Shown here piece after piece: positions 1 to 6,466 of a stretch of DNA of 45,386 nt (positions are counted from its first letter, which is position 1; each line of letters begins with the position of its first letter). This DNA is from MGR-bin208 sp043780275 (GTDB lineage Bacteria; Bacteroidota; Bacteroidia; Chitinophagales; Chitinophagaceae), in the NCBI GenBank assembly GCA_043780275.1, contig JAYWCV010000148.1, forward strand, positions 1 to 45,386, in the 5' to 3' direction. A program made the translations under genes and the position numbers. The notes under the pieces are model-generated. The model saw only the letters and a list, made by a program, of their open reading frames with translations, ran no database searches and was not told where the DNA came from.

Positions 1-12
1 TATTTTCGCGCC

Positions 13-97
13 GGAGAGTTGGCAGAGTGGTCGATTGCGGCAGTCTTGAAAACTGTTGACTGTTACAGGTCCGGGGGTTCGAATCCCTCACTCTCCG
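13..97 (+). tRNA. tRNA-Ser (anticodon UGA)
   Basis: The sequence folds as a type II tRNA. The 7-bp acceptor stem is GGAGAGT (13-19) with ACTCTCC (90-96). The anticodon stem is 40-44/52-56 with loop CTTGAAA, placing anticodon TGA at 47-49, which reads UCA serine codons. A long variable arm and a T arm carrying GGTTCGAATCC follow. G97 is the discriminator base expected for serine tRNA. The CCA end is not encoded, since CTT follows, so it must be added after transcription. Confidence 0.96.
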
Positions 98-101
98 CTT
101 T

Positions 102-137
102 ACCCTCTATAGCTTTAGCGACGGAGGGTTTTTTCTT
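102..137 (+). terminator. Rho-independent terminator of the tRNA-Ser gene
   Basis: CCCTC (103-107) pairs with GAGGG (124-128), with extra weak pairs possible on the loop side. The stem is followed directly by a T-rich run (129-140). It begins five bases after the tRNA, so it most likely ends the tRNA transcript. Confidence 0.75.
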
Positions 138-158
138 TTAACTCCTTATTGAAATGTT

Positions 159-389
159 ATGCTGCAAATTGCGTATATACTTTTGTGTAGCGACGGTACA
201 CACTATACCGGTTGCAGCAACAACCTCTAGGAACGATTAATCAGGAATCAGAAAGGATATGTAGATTCAACAAAAAATAAACTTCCTGTCAACTTAGTAT
301 TTCACTGTGTATTTACAAAAAAGTCAAAAACCCTTGAATTTGAACAATATTTAAAATCGGGTTCTGGAATTGCTTTTAAAAATAAACAG
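159..389 (+). pseudogene. GIY-YIG endonuclease-domain protein (UPF0213-like), interrupted by an in-frame TAG
   Basis: Reading from ATG 159 gives a recognisable small GIY-YIG protein: AYILLCSDGTHYTGCSNNL, then a TAG at 228-230, then ERLIRNQKGYVDSTKNKLPV and later EQYLKSGSGIAFKNK. The family normally continues from NNL into an acidic residue plus R-L without a break, so TAG has probably replaced a sense codon. The frame is otherwise intact to about position 389, where family members usually end. Beyond that the frame stays open into the next gene without family resemblance, so the native stop may also be lost. The domain keeps the GIY/YIG tyrosines (in AYI and YTG) and the ERL arginine. Such small genes are often found next to tRNA or rRNA genes in Bacteroidota. 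A sequencing error at 228-230 or stop readthrough are alternatives. Confidence 0.75.
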
Positions 390-422
390 CTCATTTATAA
401 TGCTGGCCAATATCATTTGTTG

Positions 423-462
423 CTTTATACCTATTCAATAAATTTGTTGAATAGGTATAAAG
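423..462. repeat. Perfect 16-bp inverted repeat, likely operator of the ArsR-rhodanese operon
   Basis: The arms CTTTATACCTATTCAA (423-438) and TTGAATAGGTATAAAG (447-462) are exact reverse complements separated by 8 nt. The repeat lies 34 bp before the start of an ArsR-family gene and overlaps the predicted promoter at 443-474. ArsR-type dimers bind AT-rich inverted repeats over their own promoters, so an autoregulatory operator is the best reading. It has no T-run on the plus strand beyond the arm, which argues against a simple terminator. Confidence 0.65.
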
Positions 463-474
463 AGTTTAGTTTTG
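443..474 (+). promoter_or_regulatory. Bacteroidota-type promoter of the sulfur operon
   Basis: TTTG at 443-446 and TAGTTTTG at 467-474 match the Bacteroidota -33/-7 consensus (TTTG and TAnnTTTG) with a 20-nt spacer. The predicted transcription start is about 15 nt before the ATG at 496. The -33 element falls in the loop of the inverted repeat, and the right arm of the repeat fills the spacer, so a bound repressor would block the polymerase. Confidence 0.65.
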
Positions 475-495
475 AATTAAATAAACTATTTCAAC

Positions 496-1152
496 ATGGC
501 AGCTACTTCTATAAAAGAACAGGTTTACCGGGAACTTTCACGGGTAACACATGCTATCTCCAATCCCAAGCGGATGGAGCTGATTGATGTTCTTTCGCAA
601 AAGGGCTATTCTGTAGAGGAACTTTCAAAGGAGATTGCAATGTCCATTGCCAGTACCTCACAACATTTGCAGGTGCTGAAATCGATAAAGCTGGTGGAAG
701 CACAGCGACAAGGAAATTTTATCATTTACAGCATTACGGATGACAGCGTATTAAGACTTGTTTCTGCCGTTAAGGAATTAGGTTCCCGTAAGATTGCCGA
801 AATAGACAGACTTATCATTGATTTTAAAGCCGATAAAAATATTTTGGAATCTATTACCCTTGCCGATTTGCAGGCAAGATCAAAAAAAGAAAAAATATTG
901 TTGATTGATGTTCGGCCGGAAGAAGAATATAACGCAGGTCATATTGCTGGTGCTGTTTCCATTCCGCTTGCCCAGTTGAAAAAACGGCTGAACGAATTGC
1001 CGAAAAACAAAACTATTATCGCCTATTGCCGCGGGCCTTTATGCGTTATGTCGGCAGATGCCGTAAAAATTCTCAACCAAAAAAAAATCAAAGCCATACG
1101 CATGGAAGATGGTTTTGTGGAATGGAAATTAATGCAGCAGGAATTCAATTAA
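496..1152 (+). CDS. ArsR-family transcriptional regulator fused to a rhodanese domain
   Basis: This 218-residue protein has an N-terminal winged-helix ArsR domain (about residues 5-100, recognition helix around IASTSQHLQVLK) and a C-terminal rhodanese domain (about 118-215). The rhodanese loop is YCRGPLCVMS. Its two cysteines, C178 and C183, are the only cysteines in the protein, so the ArsR part has neither the classical metal-binding motif nor the cysteine pair of the persulfide sensors SqrR/BigR. I infer that the rhodanese loop senses sulfane sulfur (persulfide) and relieves repression. It is the first gene of a plus-strand run with an SQR-like flavoprotein 12 nt downstream. It probably represses its own operon through the inverted repeat at 423-462. 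The domain assignment is firm; the ligand is inferred. Confidence 0.9.
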   Translation: MAATSIKEQVYRELSRVTHAISNPKRMELIDVLSQKGYSVEELSKEIAMSIASTSQHLQVLKSIKLVEAQRQGNFIIYSITDDSVLRLVSAVKELGSRKIAEIDRLIIDFKADKNILESITLADLQARSKKEKILLIDVRPEEEYNAGHIAGAVSIPLAQLKKRLNELPKNKTIIAYCRGPLCVMSADAVKILNQKKIKAIRMEDGFVEWKLMQQEFN

Positions 1153-1164
1153 AATTTTTAACCA

Positions 1165-2349
1165 ATGAATAAGACCATTTTAATATTAGGTGGCGGATGG
1201 GGCGGATTAACGGCTGCTCATGCCTTACGGGGCCTGGCTCCAAACGACTATCGGATTGCAGTAATTGAAAAAAATCAATCCTTTATTTTTTATCCTTCCT
1301 TTTTGCCCGTTATCATCGGGGAAAAGACCAGTTTGGATTATGTTGAAAGTCCGCTAAAAGAACTTTTACGAAAAGACATTGAGATTATAAATGAAGATGT
1401 AATCCGCATCAATGCGGAAACAAAGACAGTTTATACAAATGCTCAAACCATACAATGTGATTTTTTAATTATCGCTATGGGAGCAGCATTATATCCCGGT
1501 ACGATTCCCGGTTTTAACGAGTTTTGCCTCAATCTTTATGATACCAAAGGAGCTTTTGACATTCAGCAGAAACTAAAAAATTTCAATAAAGGAAAGATTG
1601 CATTTTTGGTTACACGTACTCCATTCCGTTGCCCTCCTGCTCCTTATGAAGCTGCTTTATTAACGGAGTGGCTGATGAGAGAAAAAGCTGTACGGCAAGA
1701 TGTAGAAATTTCAATTTATACCCCCGAAAAACAGGCAATGCCTGTAGCCGGTCCGCAAATTGGCGAAGCATTCAACCAGATATTAAAAGCACATAACATT
1801 CATTACTATCCCGAACACAGCGTTATAGAAATTAAACGGGATTCAAATAAAATTATCTTTTCAAATAATAAAGAAGCGGATTATGACCTTTTGATAGCTG
1901 TTCCGCCACATGGCGCCCCAAAATCAATTGTTGATGCTGGTTTAACAAATTCTACAGGCTACATTCCTGTTCATCCCCAAACTATGCAAATATTGGAGAA
2001 TGTGGATGAAAACACAACACAATATCCCGGGGTATTTGCCATTGGCGATATTGCTGCCATCCAATTACTGAATGGCGCATTGCTTCCAAAAGGTGGAGTC
2101 TTTGCCGAAGAGCAGGCACATGTTGTTGCAAGAAATATTGTTGCTGAAATTAAGGGTGAAAAAACATCCGCTGCCTTTAACGGCAAAGGTATTTGTTATG
2201 TAGATGTTGGGGACGGTATGGCCGCAGAAGGGTCAGGTGATTTTTATGCTTATCCTGCACCTTACGTAAATCTTGAAGCCCCCTCTAAAGAGGCAAGAAA
2301 AGCAAAGCATGAATTTGAACGCCTTTTTGAAACCTGGTTTAGTAAATAA
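1165..2349 (+). CDS. Sulfide:quinone oxidoreductase-like FAD-dependent oxidoreductase
   Basis: This is a 394-residue flavoprotein of the SQR/FccB/NDH-2 group. It begins with the FAD-binding Rossmann motif LGGGWGG (residues 8-14) and has the second flavin motif FAIGD near residue 291. Cysteines C121, C156 (in FRCPPAPYE) and C344 (in GICYVDVGDG) lie where SQRs carry their three conserved cysteines; the last two would form the redox-active pair. NDH-2 enzymes lack these, which favours sulfide oxidation to sulfane sulfur with electrons passed to quinone. The C-terminal amphipathic segment around KHEFERLFETWF could attach it to the membrane. The rhodanese-type regulator, the cytochrome and the DsrE-like protein nearby support the assignment. 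A flavocytochrome c sulfide dehydrogenase flavin subunit is the main alternative. Confidence 0.82.
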   Translation: MNKTILILGGGWGGLTAAHALRGLAPNDYRIAVIEKNQSFIFYPSFLPVIIGEKTSLDYVESPLKELLRKDIEIINEDVIRINAETKTVYTNAQTIQCDFLIIAMGAALYPGTIPGFNEFCLNLYDTKGAFDIQQKLKNFNKGKIAFLVTRTPFRCPPAPYEAALLTEWLMREKAVRQDVEISIYTPEKQAMPVAGPQIGEAFNQILKAHNIHYYPEHSVIEIKRDSNKIIFSNNKEADYDLLIAVPPHGAPKSIVDAGLTNSTGYIPVHPQTMQILENVDENTTQYPGVFAIGDIAAIQLLNGALLPKGGVFAEEQAHVVARNIVAEIKGEKTSAAFNGKGICYVDVGDGMAAEGSGDFYAYPAPYVNLEAPSKEARKAKHEFERLFETWFSK

Positions 2350-2495
2350 CAGCAACAAATATGAATTCAAAACATTCAACAGTGACGAAAAACGCTTTTT
2401 TACAAATGGACAACGGCAAACCGGGCTATTGCTGACACTGAACAAAACGGTGCTTTTAAAAAACTGGTTCTTTAAATATTTTAAATAAAAATGAA

Positions 2496-2861
2496 ATGAA
2501 AAATTATTTTTTTACGTTGATTTTAATTGTAATTGCTTCTCCCATTTTTGCACAAACCGATACTGTGAAAATTCAAACAGCTACTACCGATAGTATAATT
2601 TATACTTGTACAATGCATCCCGAAATTATATCAAACAATCCGGGGAAATGCCCGAAATGCGGAATGGATTTAGTTCAAAAAAATTCTTCTTCGTCAGCAC
2701 ATAAAATGAACATGATGATGTGCCCGAAGCATGGAATGACAGACATGAACCACCAACACGATGAAAAAAAGAAAGATAATAAGAAAAAGATGGCTTTAAA
2801 AATGGGGGTAATGATGGTGGTGATGATGACAGGGATGCTGATAATCAGAGGTGCCCGCTAA
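2496..2861 (+). CDS. Small exported protein with a heavy-metal-binding domain
   Basis: This is a 121-residue protein with an N-terminal signal peptide ending near FAQ (residues 18-20). It contains the heavy-metal-binding domain signature YTCTMHPE...GKCPKCGMDL (C38, H41, C52, C55), as found at the N terminus of copper ATPases and CusB-type proteins. A second Cys/His cluster, MMMCPKHGM, follows near residue 76, then a Lys-rich stretch and a C-terminal hydrophobic segment (about 101-117) that may anchor it. It lies within the sulfur operon, about 146 nt after the flavoprotein gene. Metal binding is well supported by motif; which metal (copper or zinc) and what it contributes to sulfur chemistry are unknown. 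Confidence 0.75.
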   Translation: MKNYFFTLILIVIASPIFAQTDTVKIQTATTDSIIYTCTMHPEIISNNPGKCPKCGMDLVQKNSSSSAHKMNMMMCPKHGMTDMNHQHDEKKKDNKKKMALKMGVMMVVMMTGMLIIRGAR

Positions 2862-2932
2862 CAAAAACAATATAAGCAAAAACTTAAACAGGAACTTAAG
2901 ATTATCCAACAAACAATTAAAAACTAAAAATC

Positions 2933-3610
2933 ATGAAAGCAAAAGCCATCATCCTGTTTTCCATTTTTTTTGTAATCGTTTTATTTAACGCATTAACGGA
3001 AAAGGAAAATGTTTTTCATCCGCAATTCAGTAAAATGCACACATCATCTTCTTTCGGAATAAGCACTGCCCATGCTTACCCGCCGGCAGTGGGCATTTTG
3101 AGCAATTCAAAAAACTGTATGAGCTGCCATGTAAATAATGGCCCATGGAAAGAAGAGCATAAAGTGATTATTGATATCCTGGATAAAGAAACAAAAAAAT
3201 CATTCATGCAACCCGATGGCTCATTCCTGATTGAAGTAAAAAGATGGGAGCAACTTACGGTGCTTACCGTTATTGGAAGAAAAAAAGATAACTCAGTTGC
3301 TTTGCCCTTTCGCAATGCCTGGCTTTATATTGATCCCTCAACTATTGGAACACAATCACTTTCAAAATTTGCTCCCGGATGGGATGTAAATCTCCCGATG
3401 TCATGTCGTTTGGTTGGAGATAATCTTCCGGGTTATGCCGATGCAGATATTACCAGCCTGCCAATGACTATTCAGCCTGTTAAAAATGCAGCGGATGCCG
3501 AAATGCAATTACAGGTAATGTTAACCAAAGGAGAAAGTATAAAAGGCAATGCACAGGAAGGAATGCTTGGAAATTATTTTGAGAGAAAAGTAATCCTGAA
3601 AGTAAAATGA
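2933..3610 (+). CDS. Exported single-heme c-type cytochrome-like protein
   Basis: This 225-residue protein has an N-terminal hydrophobic segment (residues 5-20) that would export or anchor it. A single c-type heme motif, CMSCH, lies at residues 62-66, preceded by HAYPPAVGILSNSKN. The remaining 150 residues look like a beta-rich domain with no cysteines in a heme motif; I do not recognise the family. Position between the SQR-like enzyme and the DsrE-like gene suggests it carries electrons or interacts with sulfur compounds in the periplasm. Its stop codon overlaps the start of the next gene by 4 nt (ATGA), so the two are translationally coupled. Confidence 0.75.
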   Translation: MKAKAIILFSIFFVIVLFNALTEKENVFHPQFSKMHTSSSFGISTAHAYPPAVGILSNSKNCMSCHVNNGPWKEEHKVIIDILDKETKKSFMQPDGSFLIEVKRWEQLTVLTVIGRKKDNSVALPFRNAWLYIDPSTIGTQSLSKFAPGWDVNLPMSCRLVGDNLPGYADADITSLPMTIQPVKNAADAEMQLQVMLTKGESIKGNAQEGMLGNYFERKVILKVK

Positions 3611-3960
3611 AAATCTTATTTATCATAAATGATGCTCCTTATGGAAGCGAAAAAGCATTTAATGCTTTACGGATAGCCAATCAGCTTAACAAAGAAAACC
3701 CGGATGTGGATGTCCGGATTTTTTTGATGGCTGATGGAGCCAATTGCGCCTTAGCAAATCAAACCACTCCTAATGGTTATTACAACATTGAAAGAATGTT
3801 GAAACTCTCACTGAATAAGGGTGCAAAAGTAAAAATTTGTGGAAGCTGCGCTGAAGCAAGGGGATTGAAAAACGTACCACTTGTTGAAGGGACAGAAATC
3901 AGCAACCTTGCCGAACTAACAAACTGGGTGGTTGACAGCGATAAGATATTGACATTTTAA
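3607..3960 (+). CDS. DsrE/DsrF-family sulfur-relay protein
   Basis: This 117-residue protein has the DsrE/TusD fold pattern: MKILFIINDAPYGSEKAFNA at the start, a central ADGANCAL segment (C47), and the conserved loop KICGSCAEARGL with C78 and C81. In this superfamily a cysteine in that last loop carries the persulfide sulfur. It starts inside the stop codon of the cytochrome gene and sits 9 nt before the transporter gene. I infer that it accepts sulfane sulfur made by the SQR-like enzyme, either for trafficking or for detoxification. It is not one of the heterotrimeric DsrEFH sets, because partner genes are absent. Confidence 0.85.
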   Translation: MKILFIINDAPYGSEKAFNALRIANQLNKENPDVDVRIFLMADGANCALANQTTPNGYYNIERMLKLSLNKGAKVKICGSCAEARGLKNVPLVEGTEISNLAELTNWVVDSDKILTF

Positions 3961-3969
3961 AATAAATTA

Positions 3970-5229
3970 ATGGAGCATATTAAATTAGGATTGAAAGAAA
4001 ACTGGAAACAGTTCACACTATTGGTTATCATCAATGCCTTTGTAGGCGGCATGGTTGGTTTGGAAAGAAGCATACTTCCACAAATTGCAGAAGAGGAATT
4101 TCATATTGCAGCCAAAACGGCGATACTTTCCTTCATCATCGTTTTTGGTATTGTAAAAGCAATCACCAATTATTACACGAGTGCATTAGCCAATAAATTT
4201 GGAAGAAAAAATTTATTGGTTGCCGGTTGGGTTATTGCAATTCCTATTCCTCTCATTTTAATGTATGCGCCTTCATGGAATTGGATAATTGCCGCCAATG
4301 TGCTGTTAGGCATCAACCAGGGTTTAACCTGGAGCAGCACCGTAGTAATGAAGATTGACCTTGTGGGTGAAAAGCAAAGAGGCTTTGCCATGGGTTTAAA
4401 TGAATTTGCAGGATACATTGCCGTTGCCATCGTTGCATTTTTAACAGGCTGGATAGCCAGTGAATACGGCATCAGGCCTTATCCCTTTTATTTGGGAATC
4501 GGTTTGGTTTTTTTGGGATTAGTGGGAAGTATCTTTTTTATAAAAGACACCAAGCATCACGTTGCAAAAGAAACAATCAGTAATACCATTCCGAAATTGA
4601 AAAATATATTCTGGGATACTACATGGAAAAACAAAAATTTAGGTTCGGTAACACAGGCAGGTTTAATCAATAACCTGAATGATGGTATGGCCTGGGGTAT
4701 TTTCCCAATCTTGCTTGCAACAAAAGGTTTTACTATTGCCGAAATTGGAATTGTTACAGCCATATATCCTGCCGTTTGGGGCCTCGGACAATTGTTTACC
4801 GGAAAAATGGCGGATAAATTTTGTAAAAAGGATATGCTCTATGCAGGCATGTTTATACAAGCCATTGCATTAATTGTTTTGGTTTGGGCAAATACCATGT
4901 TGCATTATGTAATACTGTCCTCCATCTTAGGCTGGGGTACCGCAATGGTGTATCCCACATTCCTGGCAACGGTAGCCGAAAATACAAATCCGCAGGACCG
5001 GGCTAAAAGCATTGGCATCTTCAGGCTGTGGAGAGATTTGGGTTATGCCATTGGTGCAATACTCACCGGAATAATAGCAGACTTAATCAGTATCAATGCA
5101 GCAATTCTTTTTATTGGTTTGTTGACTTTAGTTTCTGCTTTTATTATCCGTTACCGGATGAAGTGCAGGACAGATGGTCCATTGAAAATATGGGATTGGA
5201 TAATGCATAAACAATATAAAGGAATCTAA
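3970..5229 (+). CDS. MFS transporter of the sulfur operon
   Basis: This 419-residue integral membrane protein shows about 12 hydrophobic segments and the MFS loop signature between helices 2 and 3 (ANKFGRKN). A related GKMADKFCKKD motif appears between helices 8 and 9, as expected from the internal duplication of the fold. It closes the sulfur operon, starting 9 nt after the DsrE-like gene. The substrate cannot be read from the sequence. Export of an oxidised sulfur product such as sulfite or thiosulfate is a reasonable guess from context only. The following 106 nt to the convergent gene hold no clear terminator. Confidence 0.8.
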   Translation: MEHIKLGLKENWKQFTLLVIINAFVGGMVGLERSILPQIAEEEFHIAAKTAILSFIIVFGIVKAITNYYTSALANKFGRKNLLVAGWVIAIPIPLILMYAPSWNWIIAANVLLGINQGLTWSSTVVMKIDLVGEKQRGFAMGLNEFAGYIAVAIVAFLTGWIASEYGIRPYPFYLGIGLVFLGLVGSIFFIKDTKHHVAKETISNTIPKLKNIFWDTTWKNKNLGSVTQAGLINNLNDGMAWGIFPILLATKGFTIAEIGIVTAIYPAVWGLGQLFTGKMADKFCKKDMLYAGMFIQAIALIVLVWANTMLHYVILSSILGWGTAMVYPTFLATVAENTNPQDRAKSIGIFRLWRDLGYAIGAILTGIIADLISINAAILFIGLLTLVSAFIIRYRMKCRTDGPLKIWDWIMHKQYKGI

Positions 5230-5335
5230 TACCTAAATAATCCAGTCAAAATTAGTTGGTAATTTCCTTTGTAATTAAAGTATAGATACGGGTTTCAATT
5301 TCTATATTATGAAAAAATCTTTTCAAGCAGCACTC

Positions 5336-6442
5336 CTACTCTTTCCCCGACCAATCAGATACGTTCCGGTTATCATCATCCGGTATTTCGGGCGGATAGC
5401 CAAACACCCTGTAGGAAAGCAACCTGGCCTTCCGGGCAATTTCGGAATGAGCCCGTAAATAATTCAGTGAATTATAATCGTAAATGGATTTTGACGGTAT
5501 AATGCCCAGATTCTTTGGCATATGATTCAAAGAAAAACTGGTTTTCAGGCTTTCAATCCAATTCAGTGTTTCTTTTATTTCTACAACAGCAAGATCCTGC
5601 CATGGATAAATCACTTCATCCCATGGTTTCATATTATTAAACACTTCGGGACTGTCATCATCTTGTGCAATTCTCAATTGTATTTGCATTAGGTAATCGG
5701 CGCCTCCATTGGCAATGCGTTGTTTGTATTCATCTTTCAAATAATTTCGGCCTCTTGTTTCATCATTTGAAATACGCTGATTGCAGGTATCCCAATCGCT
5801 AAGATTTGGATCAATACCTGTTTCGGGTGCTTTATCCAATGGCATGGTTCTGTATTTGGCATACCGCAAAACAGCATCTTTTCCAATAAATTTAAACGCT
5901 GTAAGTGCCTGGTAACGCAGATTGTGAAAGGAACTGGGATCTCTGCGCAAAGAAAGTTTTGCCCCTTCTAACCCTTGTGGATACAATCGGTAATAGTCGT
6001 GGTATTCGACACCCCATTGTTGTTTTCGCAATTTTGCGAATTTTAAAAAACTGGAAGCGGACCAGAAAAGATTGATGACCCCTGTATTCATTTCAATATC
6101 TAAAGGACTGTTCCAGTGATGGTCAGAAAATTTTATCGAAAAACTTCGTATGCAATTCATTGCATCATCCAGAAAAGTAGCCGATGCATGTCGAACCCGA
6201 CAAGGGAAAGTTCTGCCGGCTTCAAAAAAATCGTGTTCTGGAAAACTGGTATCATTCACAATTCGTACTGAGCCCTTCGCTGCTACTCCATTGTTATGAC
6301 TCATCCGGTATCGTTTGGGAAAACTGAGAAACACTGCCAACCCCACGCCAAGTGCCACTGAAGTTATTTTTAGTACAAACTTGTTCCAGCGAGCTTTCAG
6401 CCAATTGTAAATAATCGTTCCTATCGAAAGTCTATTTGTCAT
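5336..6442 (-). CDS. Membrane-anchored catalase-fold heme protein, allene oxide synthase-like
   Basis: This 368-residue protein has a catalase-type heme core of about the length of coral catalase-related allene oxide synthase (cAOS, about 370), much shorter than true catalases. The distal heme side is CRVRHASATF with H85, then FSIKF and DIEMNTG with the distal Asn N119. The proximal side is R340-L-L-S-Y344, matching the catalase R-x3-Y heme-ligand motif. Unlike cAOS, it carries an N-terminal transmembrane helix (about residues 22-40). The residue before the distal His is Arg (R84), where catalases usually have Val and cAOS has Thr. The gene starts 24 nt after the lipoxygenase gene. Known LOX partners of this fold convert fatty-acid hydroperoxides to allene oxides or related products, which is the likely role here. 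The exact product is unknown. Confidence 0.85.
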   Translation of the reverse strand: MTNRLSIGTIIYNWLKARWNKFVLKITSVALGVGLAVFLSFPKRYRMSHNNGVAAKGSVRIVNDTSFPEHDFFEAGRTFPCRVRHASATFLDDAMNCIRSFSIKFSDHHWNSPLDIEMNTGVINLFWSASSFLKFAKLRKQQWGVEYHDYYRLYPQGLEGAKLSLRRDPSSFHNLRYQALTAFKFIGKDAVLRYAKYRTMPLDKAPETGIDPNLSDWDTCNQRISNDETRGRNYLKDEYKQRIANGGADYLMQIQLRIAQDDDSPEVFNNMKPWDEVIYPWQDLAVVEIKETLNWIESLKTSFSLNHMPKNLGIIPSKSIYDYNSLNYLRAHSEIARKARLLSYRVFGYPPEIPDDDNRNVSDWSGKE

Positions 6443-6466
6443 GTCGTTTAGTTGATGCTTGAAATT

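Noticed and set aside
423..462. Reading the inverted repeat as a terminator for the GIY-YIG remnant
   Set aside because: No T-run follows the right arm, and a consensus promoter overlaps it, so an operator is more likely.
1165..2349. Type II NADH dehydrogenase for the flavoprotein
   Set aside because: Presence of C121, C156 and C344 and the sulfur-related neighbours favour an SQR-like enzyme.
2273..2488. Short plus-strand open frame bridging the flavoprotein end and the metal-binding gene
   Set aside because: Starts out of frame within the flavoprotein gene and shows low-complexity sequence without a start context; treated as chance.
5336..6442. Calling the heme protein a normal catalase
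   Set aside because: It is only 368 residues, has an N-terminal membrane helix, and is next to a lipoxygenase; the motifs fit the catalase-related oxylipin enzymes better.
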